Part shown: piece by piece, positions 23,530 to 36,234 of the stretch
Numbering within the stretch: the stretch's first letter is position 1
How the letters are laid out: each line of letters opens with the position of its first letter
Assembly: GCF_000001635.26 (NCBI RefSeq)
Contig: NC_000069.6
Span: 109,935,226-109,999,225 of the forward strand
DNA from: Mus musculus
Lineage: Eukaryota > Chordata > Mammalia > Rodentia > Muridae
Direction of reading: 5' to 3'
DNA length: 64,000 nt
Translations under genes and position numbers: made by a program
The notes under the pieces: generated by a model
The model's database searches: none
The model's input: the letters and a program-made list of their open reading frames with translations, nothing else
Told to the model about the DNA's origin: nothing

Positions 23530-24780
23530 CATAGGGTGTGGGTTAGCCAAAGGTAAGGATGTCTGTTTTAAAGGACCCTTATGAAAACCCACTAGTTTAT
23601 AAGGCAATTAAAAATATAACTTGCTTTGAAAAGTATGAGCAGATGTACTGAGCATTAGTGTGAACAATGTTACTCCCAGAAGACATAGGATGTAAAATAA
23701 CAATTTTCCTGCTGGGGACGGGTATCACAGCAGTAAGTTATTAGGCAGAGGGGACCCAGAATTCCCCCCAAAGCATCATTAGCAGTTGCCATTGCTCTTG
23801 ATTTCCCATCCTCACTACATGGTAAGATCCTACTGCTGAAGACAACACACACATTTATTGCAGACACAGAGAAATTCATCTTGAGCTAACTATCTCTCTG
23901 CTGGCTAGTTTTCCTGGTGCTGGAAGATACCACAGAAGACACCGAGAGATGAAAATTTATCAATGATCCTTTCCAGAGTTGGACTGTGCCTACGACAATA
24001 ATGAAGAGAATACTAAGCTCATCTACAAAGGAATAAGGTTTTCTGTTTGTGAGTCATCTACAATCCCACCTTCAAAATAAGCAGTCCTCCAAGGAGGGCT
24101 CCTGTGTGTAGTTGTTGTGTTGACAGCACAAAAGGCAGTGTGAAACAAAAGAACATGGAAAGGAAGAAGATGGGGACTCACACTCATTGGCTCACTTTTC
24201 AGGCAAGATGTGCCCACTGGACCAATTGTGATAATACTGGTTACAGAGAGATAACCAACTGTGCTATTGATTGCATTTGAAGGAAGGAAATTCATGGCAG
24301 TATTATAAACCTGATCAAAATCCATGGTTATAAAAATCATAGTTCTTAGGGGAGAATTTATTCGTGTTTTCTATAAAATGTCATTTTCTCCAAACCATCT
24401 ACTAAATATTCACCACCTTGAAGGCTCCACCACCACCACCATCCTGAAGGCTCGTAGAACATTGCGAAAGAGGAGACTGAAAGTATGAGAGAACTAGAGG
24501 ATGAGGAAGAGTCCTGTGTGATGCTGCCCAGTGAATAAGACATGGCTGTTGTATACATGAACCCATAGCAACTGTGATTATCAGAAAAAACAATAGGAAG
24601 AAGATCAAGCCAGCCAAAGTTTCAAAATGGATAGAAGAGGCTCTCCCAAGGCCCTACTCCAGGCTGAGGAGCTATTGGTAGTTAATGGTTACTGGGGGGA
24701 AAGTCACTGTTTATGAGTATGGCCACCTACTCCTCAGTGAGACACCACAACCAAGTGCATATGGCCAGCATTTACTGGAT
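23530..24780 (+). mobile_element. L1 (Lx-class) 3' region, sense
   Basis: It follows the long 3' noncoding region of Lx-type L1s. Words in order include gagcagatgtactgagc, gtgaacaatgttactcc, cagcagtaagttattagg, attcccccc, tggtaagatcctactgctga, aggcaagatgtgcccactgg, gacatggctgttgtata and ctgaggagctattggtag. Nearly the same order occurs at 38165-39240. No intact ORF2 is attached. Confidence 0.65.
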
Positions 24781-26907
24781 ATAGAGAGTTAATAATTAAT
24801 TAATTAATTGTAAAGGGGAAATCCTCACACATCTAATTTCATAGATTTATAAAAACAGGTTCAACTCTTTAAAGAAAAAGGTCTAGTTCATTTATTTAAT
24901 ACAGTAATATTAATAATTACAAACAGTAAACTAATATATATTTTTACTTTCTATGTATTGAGGGCATTCTAAGTTCTTTACTCTCGAGTACTTTATCCTA
25001 TATTAAATAATTTAAATCTCAAAATGAACAAAAAAAAAACCACAATGAGGGATATACCATGCTTTTTTCCTAGGTTTATATTTGAGGAAGCTGGACTGAA
25101 ATGACAGGCAAGGCCTCAAGGTTTATAAGCTGCAGGATATAGAGTTTCCAATGTGACTTTCTTTCATGCATCAAATCGGGCTTTCACCACAGATGACTGG
25201 CACAGAACCTAGCTGATGCTTTAATAAGCCTATTCTCTTAAGAGCAAAAGCATAAAAGGTTTGTATCCTGGTCAGGTGTCAGATAGGTGAACAACAATCT
25301 GATCATTAGCAACCGAGTACGAACAGGTGACTCTTCCCTAGGAATGGGAAGATTGTTGGAATTGGGGTTTTAATGTTTGACCAAAATGAAACAGGGAGAG
25401 CAATGGCTGAGCTCCACATTACCAGAGTCCATTTATCACAAGACGGGTATTTATTATTTATTATTTATATGGTAGCAAAAGCATTTGGGTAATTTAAAGG
25501 TACTCTAGTTCCATGTACTAGGAGGAAACCAAGGCTTAGATAAAACTTATCCATAAAGATAGTAGGTTCTGGATGCAGAAAAATGGACACAGGTCCTAAG
25601 GAAGAAAACAAAAAGCAAGCTGGAAGCTGTAACGCAGAGTGAAGAGTGAGGGGCTAGGTCTTCCCCGGGACTACATGGGCACACCCTGGGAAGAAGTGAT
25701 AAGCAGCAGCGAGAAAAGATGACCTTCAGAGAAGTAGAGTGGAGCAGGATTTGCCAAACTGATCTCACAGAAATATTAGTCACAAGGGGTCCTTTCCCTC
25801 AAAGGGATTCACAACAGGATTTGGAATTTAAAATGAGAAGTCACATGGCGAGGACACTTGCCTCATTACAACCTAGTATTTCTCAAACCCTCTTGACAAA
25901 TTAAACCCCTTGTCATGCAATGGGTATTTCAATGGCGTTGATCTGACAGTCATTGCCCAGAATAAATGCTGGCAAACAGCTGGGAAAGAAACAATGTAAA
26001 AGAAACACAAAGAAACCCACTGGGGTGGGGTGGGGTATGAAAAAAAAATATCAAAACATCTATTTTTGCTTTTTGTTATCTTGTCCTTTTAAATTCATTA
26101 TTTCAATATGTACCAGTGCACAATAACATTTTTTTCTCTAAGTAGATGTGCATGTTCTGCTGAACATTTGGAAATTATCAGGGCAGAGAGATGACCATTT
26201 AGCAGGGTAGACACTGCCAGACAGAATGAAGTCCTACTCTTTACAAACTTGGAAGCTGTTTCTCTACTTTAGATCCTTTTGATGTTTTTCCAAGATTAAT
26301 TTTAGCTCCTGTAGTACCATGCTATCAGTCGAGAACTGTTCCTTTTAGGCACCAGCAACAGTTGGAACATCATCGGTATATGAAGAATTTCAAAGTTAAT
26401 TCAAGTGCTGTTCACTTCAGAGTAAGTAGGAAAGCAAATCTAGGCATTATAGGATATTTTTATTGCTATCAAAAAGTTTTTAAAAGTATACAACAATTCA
26501 CATATAGGTAAGCCTTTGATGTGTAAACCAACAATTATTTTCTTTCCAATATTGATATCTACTTAGTTTCAAATAGAGGATTTTTATAAGCTCCCTGCCC
26601 CCTCACCCCACTCCCCACCCCCAGCTACCATTCCCAAAGAACTGATCTCAAAAAGCTCTCAGCTTTTAGGTAGAAAAAAAAATGAAAAAGAAAAGGGGAG
26701 AAAAACCATTCAGTTACTGTAGTTATTGGGATTTATAAAATCCTTTTCCGCAAAGCCCTTAAAATTCTCTCTAAATAAGTTTGCTGATGTGAATTTAAAA
26801 ATACAATCTGGATTTGCCAAAATATTATTAACCTTAAAATAACCAATCTTACTTGGGTTCCTAAGTCTTATGGTTTTAACACTGTGGGGTTTTAATAACA
26901 TCTGAAA
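24781..26907. other. single-copy DNA, nothing firm
   Basis: AT-rich, with a short (TTAA)n at about 24790-24810 and (TTATTTA)-like words near 25450. 25520-25590 has faint MIR-like words (aggaaaccaaggcttag). A C-rich stretch lies at about 26595-26625. No exon was recognised. Confidence 0.4.
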
Positions 26908-27225
26908 GGCTGGGAGAGAGCGTGGTTAATAAAACGCCTGCCACACAAGCATCCAGAGCTGAGTTCATACCCCCAGAAATGAGACCAAAGCTAGGCATGG
27001 TATCTCATGTCTGTGATCCTAATGCTGAGAAGACAGAGACAGAAGGCTCCCTGGGCCTTGTTGGTCCAGACAGTCTAGCTACAACCATGAACTACAGGCT
27101 CACTGAAAGACTGTCTCAAAAAATAAGGTGGAGACACAATGAAGCAGGATACTCCAGTGTCAGCTTTGGTTCTCCACATCTTTCACAGGGCAGCACATAT
27201 ACACAGAAAGATAAATATGACAGTG
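26908..27225 (+). mobile_element. B4A SINE
   Basis: A composite rodent SINE with an ID/tRNA-like head and a B1-like second half. Visible in order: ggctgggagagagcgtgg, gcctgccacacaagcatcc, gctgagttcatacccccag, aagctaggcatggtatctca, ctgtgatcctaatgctgag, gctccctgggccttgttgg, gactgtctcaaaaaataagg, tggagacacaatgaagcagg. Almost the full length is present, moderately diverged. The 103-codon frame inside is the SINE itself. Confidence 0.9.
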
Positions 27226-28204
27226 AAATTTGAAGTTTTGAAGCAAAAACATGACTCTCAACCCTAGAAAGTAAGGAGGCAGTTTATTAATATAGATTCT
27301 CTTCTAACAGACAGTAAGTATTAATTCCGGTCATAGAACAAATCAAGCCACTCCTCCCTAATTTTAAAATCCTCATAGGTTTCTATAATGGCCACACTGT
27401 AGTGTTCTTGAGTGGCTATCTTAATGATAACATCCATTTAAGCACTGAAGCCATAGACTTCTAGAATGAACCAGGCAGGCAGAGGTGCTCTGTGTATGAA
27501 TGGGATGGACTGAAGGCATCTAGAAGAAATCTTTTAGTGTAGGCACTAGCTAAGGGAGTCAAAGCTACCCAGTAGAAGTTCATATCCAGTTTTCACAAAT
27601 GCTATGATTGCATTTTCAAGAGAATGCTTGAAAGTCCAAAGTTTAGGTGACTATATCTAAGGGTAAAGTCCAGCCACAATTTCCAGAGGAATTTGTGCTG
27701 TGGCGACAAGTTTTCTTTCAGTGATTAGTAATTGTATTTAATTGCTGTTGGAAAATCGGAATCTAAGCTTCCCAGGCAAGTCTGCCTTTGCTTTGACTCT
27801 TGTTTTTCACCAAAGAAAGCCAAACCTTGGCACAAAGTTATTGATCTCAAGATCTTTAGCTGCTACACAGAAGCCAGTGGCAATAGCCTGGAAGTACTAT
27901 TGTGATGGCTAAACAATGTAAACAAAGAGCCAGGCTTGCTTCTAAAAAATACTACATTTTTTTTTTTTTTACTTTTGTTGCCAATGATGAAAAGCAAACC
28001 ATTTGTGAAGTCAGGGGTCTTGTCTGTAAGCTTTATGCATTCTCATGGTGTGCTTTTGTTGATATTTTGGTTTCTGGTTTATGGCAAATGTAAGAGGAAA
28101 AGAATGTAGAAGAGGAAAAGCCTGCGTTCTGTCAGTACCTTTTGCATGCTTCCTGAGAAACATCTCCAGCTCAGGTTTCTAAAATCATTCTAGGAACCTG
28201 GTTG
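27226..28204. other. single-copy DNA, nothing identified
   Basis: No repeat or exon was recognised. A T-rich run lies at about 27957-27970. Confidence 0.45.
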
Positions 28205-28400
28205 ACCAGTTAAAGAGTTGAGAGCAATAGAGTCAGACAGGGTTTGAATCCCAAGGGAGATTCTCTGAGAGACACAGGATATATAATATCATAGTGAAGT
28301 AGAGATAATATGACCTACCTTATAGGGTTCAAATAAAGAAATGACATAAGACCTCTGAAACTATGCCTAGACCATGGCAATTGTGTACGAAATGATGTCT
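28205..28400 (+). mobile_element. MIR SINE, sense
   Basis: Words in MIR order: agagcaatagagtcagacag, ggtttgaatccc (B box), then after a gap agagataatatgacctacct, tatagggttcaaataaag, and tatgcctagaccatgg. The head and the central and 3' parts are all represented. Confidence 0.7.
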
Positions 28401-30224
28401 ATTTCAGTGGTTCAAGCCCTGACAAACCATTTATTATAAAAAGTGTCATTGTATGTCCTAACCAGGAAAGAAAAAAATATTTCAAATTATAATGCTTTAT
28501 TTGTAGAAAGTCTATTTTATAAATAAATAAAAAGTCTCTAGGCCTTTGTATACAATTTCATAGAAACCATGTGTGTACATATATAAAAAGGACAATAAAT
28601 CTTTAATTGATTATATTATCTTTGCTGAAAACTTTGCAGCTTGAAGCTAGCTATATCACCACATTTCTATCCAATAAGAGCCAAACAATCAGGAGGGTTG
28701 AAAATACATCATGATGATTTCTTCTTTCTCTCTTCATCCTCTTCTCTCTTTCAGTCAGAAAAGAATATGTAACTTCAAATTTTTATAAGACCCACATTAA
28801 TATAGAGAATAATATAGCATCCCGATAACCCAAGGAGACCCTTTCTATGAAAATACAAAATCTAGGGCAGCAATCTTCATAAAAGGGCTTTTTGGGCCAT
28901 CTGCAGATTTTTTTTCTCCCAAGCTGCTAACATCATTTTGTAAGTTTTGATGCTTACATTTTCTTTATTTTAGCTCAAAACCTTTAAAAGAAGGTTTTCA
29001 GGCAAGAATCTGGATTTCTATTTTTTCCCAATCACCCTGATATGATTTGGTTTTCAAATACCAAGGAGCTGTCCTTGTTCAGTCATGTCAAAAGCATTCC
29101 TGCTGGGCTTGTGCACATGTAGGTAATGACAAAGAGCCACCTCTGCACCTGCCAAGCAGTGGCCATAGGACACTAGGGGTGGGAAGGGCCATTTTGCCTT
29201 AGCAATGTTGAAATGAGAGGCAGGGATGCACCTTCAGCTTGACACAATCCTATGACATCACAAAACAAACCAGGAGACTTAAGCAGCCGATTTCTCTTTC
29301 AATGGCATTAATTGTATTTACAACCGACTTCACCAAACCAAACTCGTGAATGACATATTCTCTTCTATGTAATATCCCAGGATGCCTTTTCATATCAATA
29401 GCAATTTAAAATCCCAGGTTCTGCTCCCAAATACTTCCATTGTCTCTGAGCCTAGAATGATGAAAGGAGAACTAAGGAAAAAATTAACAATAAAGATAAG
29501 ATCCTAGGGAAGAGGTCAGGGTTTTCTCCACTTAAAGCTAGACTTCATCCTTACTATATTCTGTAATTTAGAATTAATAACAGGCTGCTTCTGTTCTATA
29601 AACTGATCAATAATGTTACCTGGGCACGATAAACCTAATGCGATACTGTGTCTTTACTCACCAAAACTTAAATTTTATTTTATTGTATCTTTACTGGGTG
29701 ATTAAAATTTTTTGTGGAGTTTATTGTTTTGATCTTCATGACTAACCTCTCTGCTTATTATATTCAGAATGATTTTTTTAATTCTTGATTTCATTGCCTC
29801 AATATCCTGCGTCTGGGTGATTTGATTAGCTGCAATGTTGGGTCTGCTTTTTCCTCTTTTCAAATAAGATTGTTATTTCAGTTATTGTCATTTGTATTAG
29901 AGAACTTGCCCTTCTTCCCCAGGTCTGCTTTTACTCAATGAAGGCACTGACCTCTCTAATTTAATTAAGAGTAAATCATAGGTAATTTTTGAAAGCATGC
30001 CTTCTATCTCATGAAGCCCACAGACATATCTCTAAGCATTTGTGAGCCAGCTCTGTTGTGTTACAGAATCACTGCAGCTGTTTTCATCTTTGCGACTCGT
30101 GTCTTGATATTTTTGCCCTTGGAGTTAAGTTTTTCTTGAGCACCTTACACAGTAGCAATTGTTCTCTTTGGGAGAGAAGGATTTATTCGAGAATTGATTC
30201 TGCCACCTTAAATCTCAACTGGTA
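28401..30224. other. single-copy DNA, nothing identified
   Basis: AT-rich, with no recognised repeat, exon or RNA gene. Some stretches (about 28900-29350) look complex and might be conserved, but I have no evidence. Confidence 0.4.
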
Positions 30225-30330
30225 GTGCTCAAACTTCAGAACAGATAAGAATCACCTGGGGACATGTTTTTAAGAATCTAGACTCTAGGACCTATACGCC
30301 TCTGTTCATAACTCGGTGAAATGCTAACCT
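30225..30330 (+). mobile_element. MER5-type hAT fragment
   Basis: An ancient non-autonomous hAT-Charlie element. The left-end words tagtgctcaaacttcag and ataagaatcacctggggac are characteristic of MER5. They are followed by agaatctagactctagg in place of the usual acccc-rich middle. The right terminal repeat is not recognisable. Confidence 0.65.
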
Positions 30331-30349
30331 TGTATCCAGACTCATCATT

Positions 30350-30600
30350 TGTTTTAGGTTTAATATGAAAATTTTAGATATACTCAAAATTAAAACAGTA
30401 ATACAGTGAGCCACTATGCACTTATCATTGTTTCAGACAATATCCATATTTTGCTAATCAGGAGTCTTCCTTCATTTTTTTCACATTTTTCTTCATTTTT
30501 ATAAGAAATATTTTGGTGTAATATAGTAGAATATATCTTACATGCTGTATCATTCATCCTTAAATCCATAAATTATTCCCCATCCGATGAGACCTTTTTT
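30350..30600. mobile_element. possible old L1M fragment
   Basis: Words such as gagccactatgcacttatca, atccatattttgctaatc and cattcatccttaaatcc resemble the 3' end of old mammalian L1M elements. The match is weak and the strand is not assigned. Confidence 0.3.
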
Positions 30601-33309
30601 TGTAGACAGTTGCAATTGATATGATCACATATAGTAAATGTAAAAGTAATTTCCAATATCTCATCAGGAACAGCCCATTTCTAACATCATCTAGTAATCC
30701 CAGCGTTCTTCTGCACTTTGACTGTCGACTCACCCCCATGCAGTGTCTATGTGTATGGCTGAATACAGTGATGTTGCTCATTCTGTTGCTTATGTCAAAG
30801 GAGAATTTTAAAGGCTTGTTCTCTAGGCTCTAGACTTGGTGTTGGCTTTTAATCCTTTCCAGAGTGGAGCTGTTTACCCACACATACTGAAACCATTCTA
30901 TCTTACAGCAATGATGGAAATGGACAAGGATTATCTAAAACTATGAGTCAGGAAACAAAATCTAGAACTAAAAGCAAATCCACAGTCCAGCTTTGCTCTA
31001 TAGCACTAAGGATACTCACCATTTACCATTCACATAGTTAAATATATAGTATATAAATGCCTAAAGATAGTTGATATAAGATAACCTTTTATTAAAGGCA
31101 AGATATAGTTGTAGTTACTTAGTCACACAGAGTCTTATTTGGAGACATAGTGATTGAAAGAAGAAAAATAAACTAGCGTTTATACATGTTTTGTGATACA
31201 CTGCAGAACTTTGTGGCAGGTCACAAAGGAGAAATGCAAAAACAGAGCTGAATAGGTAAATAAGAGATGAGATGGCAATCTAGCAAAGAGCAGTGATGGC
31301 CAGGCAGGACAACATGCCCAAAGCAGGCCATCCTCAGTGGTGATCATAGCTGATGTAATTGTGTAGTAAACACAGAAGTGATCAAACTTAGTTTCCATTA
31401 ATTTTTAAATTCTTCTTCACATATTTTATTTGCCTGACATAGGCAAAATAGAATAAGAAAAATAGAATAATGTAATTAATATGCAGAACTTCATACTTTC
31501 TTGGCACTGTTAGAAATGAATCGTGGGGGAAATGAGGTAAAATTTGTTTCTTAAGCTCTAATGGTCTAGTGAGAGACTTGGAGAGATGAGAGTTTGTGAG
31601 ATAATTGACATGATTTTTAATTTGAGATATAAATCAGATAGGAGAAGGAGAGAACTATAGATACAGAAGATATGGATGTCCCAAGTTTTTCTGGGAACAT
31701 GTAAGAAGACTGTGGAACATTATCCAATCCTTTGAGAATGAAAGATATTATTCCCACCACTCACAGAATGGTACCAGGCGTGAGGTATTCAGAACAATCT
31801 AGGAGGTCTAGGCAGCTAGATTGTGCCAAGCAATAGTTCTCTAGCACACATGACATATAAATCCTGCAGGAAAGGGCTGTGTCTGTCAGGAAAGAACATG
31901 TTTTCAAAGGGAGGAAGATAGAGATGAGGCCAGAGAAATGTCAAAGCCTTGAGAGTATATGAATGCAATACAAAGTTTAGAAAGAGACTACCTCTGAATG
32001 AAGAGCATAAGAGAGACAATACTGACAGAAGGATTGGAATAGGCCCATGAGCGAGCCACTGTACCAAACACATGGGATCAAATTGGGAAAATGAGTAGGA
32101 AGGCAGTGTTGCCAGTGTTTTACAGAAAATAGTTGTGTTTCCAACAACATGGCAAGAATACATGTTCTCTGCATTTTACAGCACTCTAGAAGGAATTAAG
32201 GAGTTTGACCATAGGAGACCCGTGTGGTACTTAAACATAGGCACATCTCATTTTAACTCCTGCTAAATCATTTTGGGATAGAAAATTTGAGAACAGTTTA
32301 GCATAGATTCATGATTGAGAGGAAAAACTATGGAAACCGATGGAGAAATTATGAAAGGAACTGAAGACAGAAGAAGCAGTGTAATAGTGAAGGAAGAAAT
32401 AGACATTCTATATCAAAAGAAATAACTAAATTATAGGGCTTAGTTGACTGAAAGACTGATAAAAGCAAATTAATCAGAAATGTAGACCTTCATTGCATGT
32501 ATACGAGATACAACATCAACAGGGGAACCAGAAATTTTATGAGAACTCAGTGACTTCTCTTTGAAAATATTGGGATAGGATTGTGATACAATAATGCACT
32601 GTGTGAATCCTGTGTTCACCAGGAAATTTGATAGTCAGATTCATTAAAGACTGTGGGACTGGAATGTCCCAGGATTAAACAAGGAAGTCTGATGCCCACT
32701 ATCAACCCTAGGAAAAATTTATTACCCTGACAGTTATCAATTTTTTTCCTTTTTAGGCTTTGTAAGGTTTTACCCCAGACCCTCCAACACCTGAGTATGC
32801 CCCAGAGACTGACTTATAAATACTTATAAATACCAAGGATATAAATACTCCTTTCTCTCACTTGTCCCCCAGCCCCCAAAAACTGAACTAGTTCTCTGAA
32901 GCTGTTCTGGGGTAGGGGGTGTTCTTTACCCAAGTACTCACTGCCGACCAAACCCTTGCATTGCACCTACCCACCCTGGGCCAAGAGCAACAGGCTAGGC
33001 TATGCTGAAGGGTGAAAGCATAGACAAGCATCCAAAGGCTAGAAGTAGGCAGCAGATCCGATGGTTGCAGATGGAACCTGAATAATACTGCCACTAACAG
33101 GATAAATAGAGACGAAAAAGGCATAGATGTGGATAGGCAAAAAGAAGGGAGAGACAAATGAGACTGTATGAAGGTAATAGATATTTCCAATAATCAACAA
33201 GGACCAATGAATAGTAACAGACCAGCGAAACAAAGATGTTAGGGAGACTGTCTTCTGAATTCAGCAATTAATCATCCACCCACTTCTAGAGCCTAAATAG
33301 AATATTTGT
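30601..33309. other. single-copy DNA, nothing identified
   Basis: No repeat family or exon was recognised in 2.7 kb. Open frames such as 31816-32163 on the minus strand lack features and are compatible with chance. Confidence 0.4.
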
Positions 33310-33790
33310 TAAATATTTGTTTTGAGAGTGTTTGCTTGGTTCTGGGAATTGACCCAAAGGCATTCCATGTGCTATGTAGGAACTTTAGGGTAAGTCCCAC
33401 TCTCAACCTGCTTTTTTCCCCTATGTTTTCTTTACATACATTTCAAATGCTATCCCAAAAGTTCCCTATATCATTTACCATCCCCCTGCCCTGCTTCCCA
33501 ACCCACCCACCCACTCCTATTTCTTGGCCCTGGCATTCCCCTGTACTGGGGCATATAAAGTTTGCAATACCAAGGGGCCTCTCTGCTACATATGCAGCTA
33601 GAGACACAAGCTCTCGGGGTACTGGTTAGTTCATATTGTTGTTCCACCTATAGTCAACCTGCTTTTGGTTTTGTAATTTGAAACAGATCTGAGGAGCTCA
33701 AGTTGTCCTCATCCAAGCTCTGTAGTTCAAGCAGGTCTTGAACTTACAGTCCTTCTGTCCTAGCCTTCTGCATAGCTGGGATTTGAAGCT
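33310..33790 (-). mobile_element. B1-ID composite SINE (RSINE1/B4-superfamily-like), split by an L1
   Basis: On the minus strand a B1-like part comes first; its plus-strand complement is gaacttacagtccttctgtc followed by tagccttctgcatagctgggat, 33725-33790. An ID/tRNA-like part follows (plus strand ttctgggaattgacccaaag, 33338-33357). A 5'-truncated L1 with 13-bp TSD lies between the two parts. Diverged. The ORF at 33306-33629 spans SINE and L1 and is not a gene. Confidence 0.6.
33416..33653 (-). mobile_element. 5'-truncated L1Md 3' end with 13-bp TSD
   Basis: The plus strand shows the antisense of the L1Md 3' end. It has an acatacatttcaaatgctat stretch, C-rich blocks around ccaacccacccacccactcc, ctggcattcccctgtactgg, ggcatataaagtttgcaat and ttcatattgttgttccacct. 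The same sequence is part of the full L1 at 52386-58554. The target duplication tcaacctgctttt is perfect at 33403-33415 and 33654-33666. The insertion is about 240 bp. Confidence 0.9.
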
Positions 33791-34921
33791 GTCTTGATTC
33801 TGTCATGCCTTATACTAGCTAACATTTCCTGTTCACATCATCCTCATACTCTATTCATGTGTATTTCTTTTGTTGCATTTATAGCAATAACTATAAATGA
33901 CAACCCTGAAGTTTACATACATTGTACACATAAATCATCCATTTATGAACCTGTAAGACCTGCATGATCGCTTTTGTTTTAAAACAGAGAAGCAGTGTTT
34001 CTGTGGTTGTAATGAAATATGGGTCTGAGGATGAATCCCCATTCACTTTCTCCTAGCACCACAGACACACAGTGGGAGTGGGTATCTGCAGGAAAGTCAT
34101 GGATGTAACTCACTCCACCAGCTCAAATTCACAAAGCAAGAGTTCAAACAATGCTTCCTACACTTGCCACACAACCCTAATGTAAGCATACAACTTCTTT
34201 CTGACACTGAAAAACTGAATACAGTGTAAAATCCCGAGAATGATTTTAATTAAAAAGTATTTGCAAAAGCAAACATGAATGGAATTTGCATAAGGGCCAG
34301 TGAAAATCAGATGTCTGAGTGTTACAAAGGTTGCATCCTGGGTGATCTTAGGTTCGCATTACTTTGGGTAAAAGGACTTTTGACTTAAATATGGCGAGTT
34401 GATCTTTTGTGTTGGAACACTCTGAACTTCAGATGAATTCTGAATTCAAACGATTTAATGTATTTAAGGCAATGCTAGACATAATGGATAAGGAAATGTA
34501 AGCAACATGAAGGAAATGCTGAGGGAGATTATGTGCAAACACTGGAAGTGGACTCTCACCAGCACCTACAAGCATCTCTAGGAAAAGCAAAACTACTATG
34601 TCCTCTCCAACATCAATCCCACCACACTGACCAGCCTATAAAATTATCTGCTTTCAAAACATGCCTTTGTACGGCCTGTCAAAGATGATGGTACGGATTC
34701 ACCGACAGAAGCCCCTGCATTTTGAGTTGTTGGTTTAGTAGAGTGGAGAGAAATGGAGATGAAGAGGATAATCGCCTTCCCATTTCTGCTCTAACCTGGC
34801 TCTGGTATGGTGAGACATATGGTGGTAAACATGCCTTTAGCCTGCAGGTCCTCAAACATGCTCCTTGTGGAAGTCCCTTGGGGATGCAGCATGGAACTTT
34901 GGCTCCATCCAGACCACACCG
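33791..34921. other. single-copy DNA, nothing identified
   Basis: No repeat or exon was recognised. 34490-34720 looked briefly like a processed gene copy, but no protein family could be matched. Confidence 0.4.
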
Positions 34922-35045
34922 TAGCCCAGGGGTCTTCGATTTTTGGTATGAGTTAGAATCACAGGTGGAGGTGTCATGAAAAATTAAATTTCTTGGATTC
35001 CACTGTAGTCCTATTACATGAAGATCTCTGGAGATAGGCCCCTGG
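34922..35045 (+). mobile_element. MER5-type hAT fragment
   Basis: Words caggggtcttcgatttttgg, agttagaatcacaggtgg, attaaatttcttggattccac and gatctctggagatagg follow the MER5 order (terminal repeat, 'agaatcacctgg', 'aaacacagattgctgggcccc', 'gattcagtagg'). Diverged and incomplete. Confidence 0.5.
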
Positions 35046-35927
35046 CTATCCTGGAGCCCTCAGCTCTGGTCTTGGTTCTGATAACAATCACAACTGCAGT
35101 ACCATTGCTCTGGCCATCAGCCCCCTTCCAGCCTGGACTGTAATCATTTGCTGTGTGGCAGATGGTGCTAATGAAGGAGGCTCTGGCCTGGTAGCCTAGG
35201 TGTTGGCAGTGGCTGCTGCCTGTCAAATTTACTCTTCTTCTTAAAATCTGTTGACTCTCTTCCACTAGAAACAAAGCAAAACTAAAAGCCAAACCAACAT
35301 ACTTTTTAAAACATAGAAGTAGAGAAATCTGGAAAATGTATACATGGAAGATTTGTTACTGATTGCCATACTGATCCATGGAAGCTGTTTTCAGTCTTAG
35401 TGTTGTGTTTTGAAACAGTTATAACAATTTATGGAATCATGTTAATTCGTACTGAATACATGCTTATGGCTTTATTAATAAAATTATGTGATATTTACAT
35501 TACTGCATCCTTATATGGAATAAATAATTACATATTACTATTATATTTATGAAACTGGAACTTAGAGGGGCCATAGATACAATGACTGAGTCCTGGTTTG
35601 GTCACAAGAATATCATCTTTCCTTCTTACTTTTATGTTCAACATGTACATATTTCTGAGATGTTACAAACCATTAGAATGAACACTCGTGGTTATCAGAA
35701 GTAAGGCTCTACCATTTGCTTACAGAATGCTCATAATCCAACAATGGATTACATTTAGATGAATATCTATTAGAATTACCTTTCTATGTATTTCTAGTTC
35801 CCTCCTTAGGAGAAAGTCCTGGAAAATAAATCAACATGCCAAAGAATAAGAATATATTCAAAATGTATTTATAATATTTTATGAAATTCTTGATATGCAG
35901 TGGCAAATTACTTCTTAAAAAGATTAT
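35046..35927. other. single-copy DNA, nothing identified
   Basis: No element or exon was recognised. It ends at the target site of the B1 insertion. Confidence 0.45.
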
Positions 35928-35940
35928 AGAAATTATATTA

Positions 35941-36102
35941 GGTTGGGCGTGGTGGCGCACGCCTTTAATCCCAGCACTCGGGAGGCAGAGGCAGATGAAT
36001 GAATTTCTGAGTTCGAGGCCAGCCTGGTCTACAGAGTGAGTTCCAGGACAGCCAGGGCCACACAGAGAAACCCTGTCTCAAACAAAACAAAACAAAATTA
36101 AA
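35941..36102 (+). mobile_element. B1 SINE, full length, with perfect TSD
   Basis: A full 7SL-derived B1: ggttgggcgtggtggcgcac, gcctttaatcccagcactc, gagttcgaggccagcctggt, ctacagagtgagttccagg, acagccagggccacacag, ccctgtctcaaac plus an A-rich tail. The A and B boxes of the Pol III promoter are preserved. The 13-bp TSD agaaattatatta is perfect at 35928-35940 and 36103-36115. Low divergence, so a fairly young insertion. Confidence 0.97.
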
Positions 36103-36234
36103 AGAAATTATATTAATTCTTAAACCTATCCTGACCAAAATGATTAGGCATCCAACTTTTATTCTCCCTGCCTGCTTATTGCAGATGACCATATCCATTC
36201 ATGCATCTGTGGTAACATTTCTCATTATATCTTG

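Noticed and set aside
34490..34720. Processed pseudogene candidate
   Set aside because: The stretch looked gene-like (ATG followed by an open start, moderate GC), but no protein family could be matched, and no poly-A or TSD was found.
35941..36102. Functional small RNA gene (7SL-like)
   Set aside because: It is a B1 SINE with A tail and TSD. The Pol III boxes are inherited from the SINE and are not evidence for a host RNA gene.
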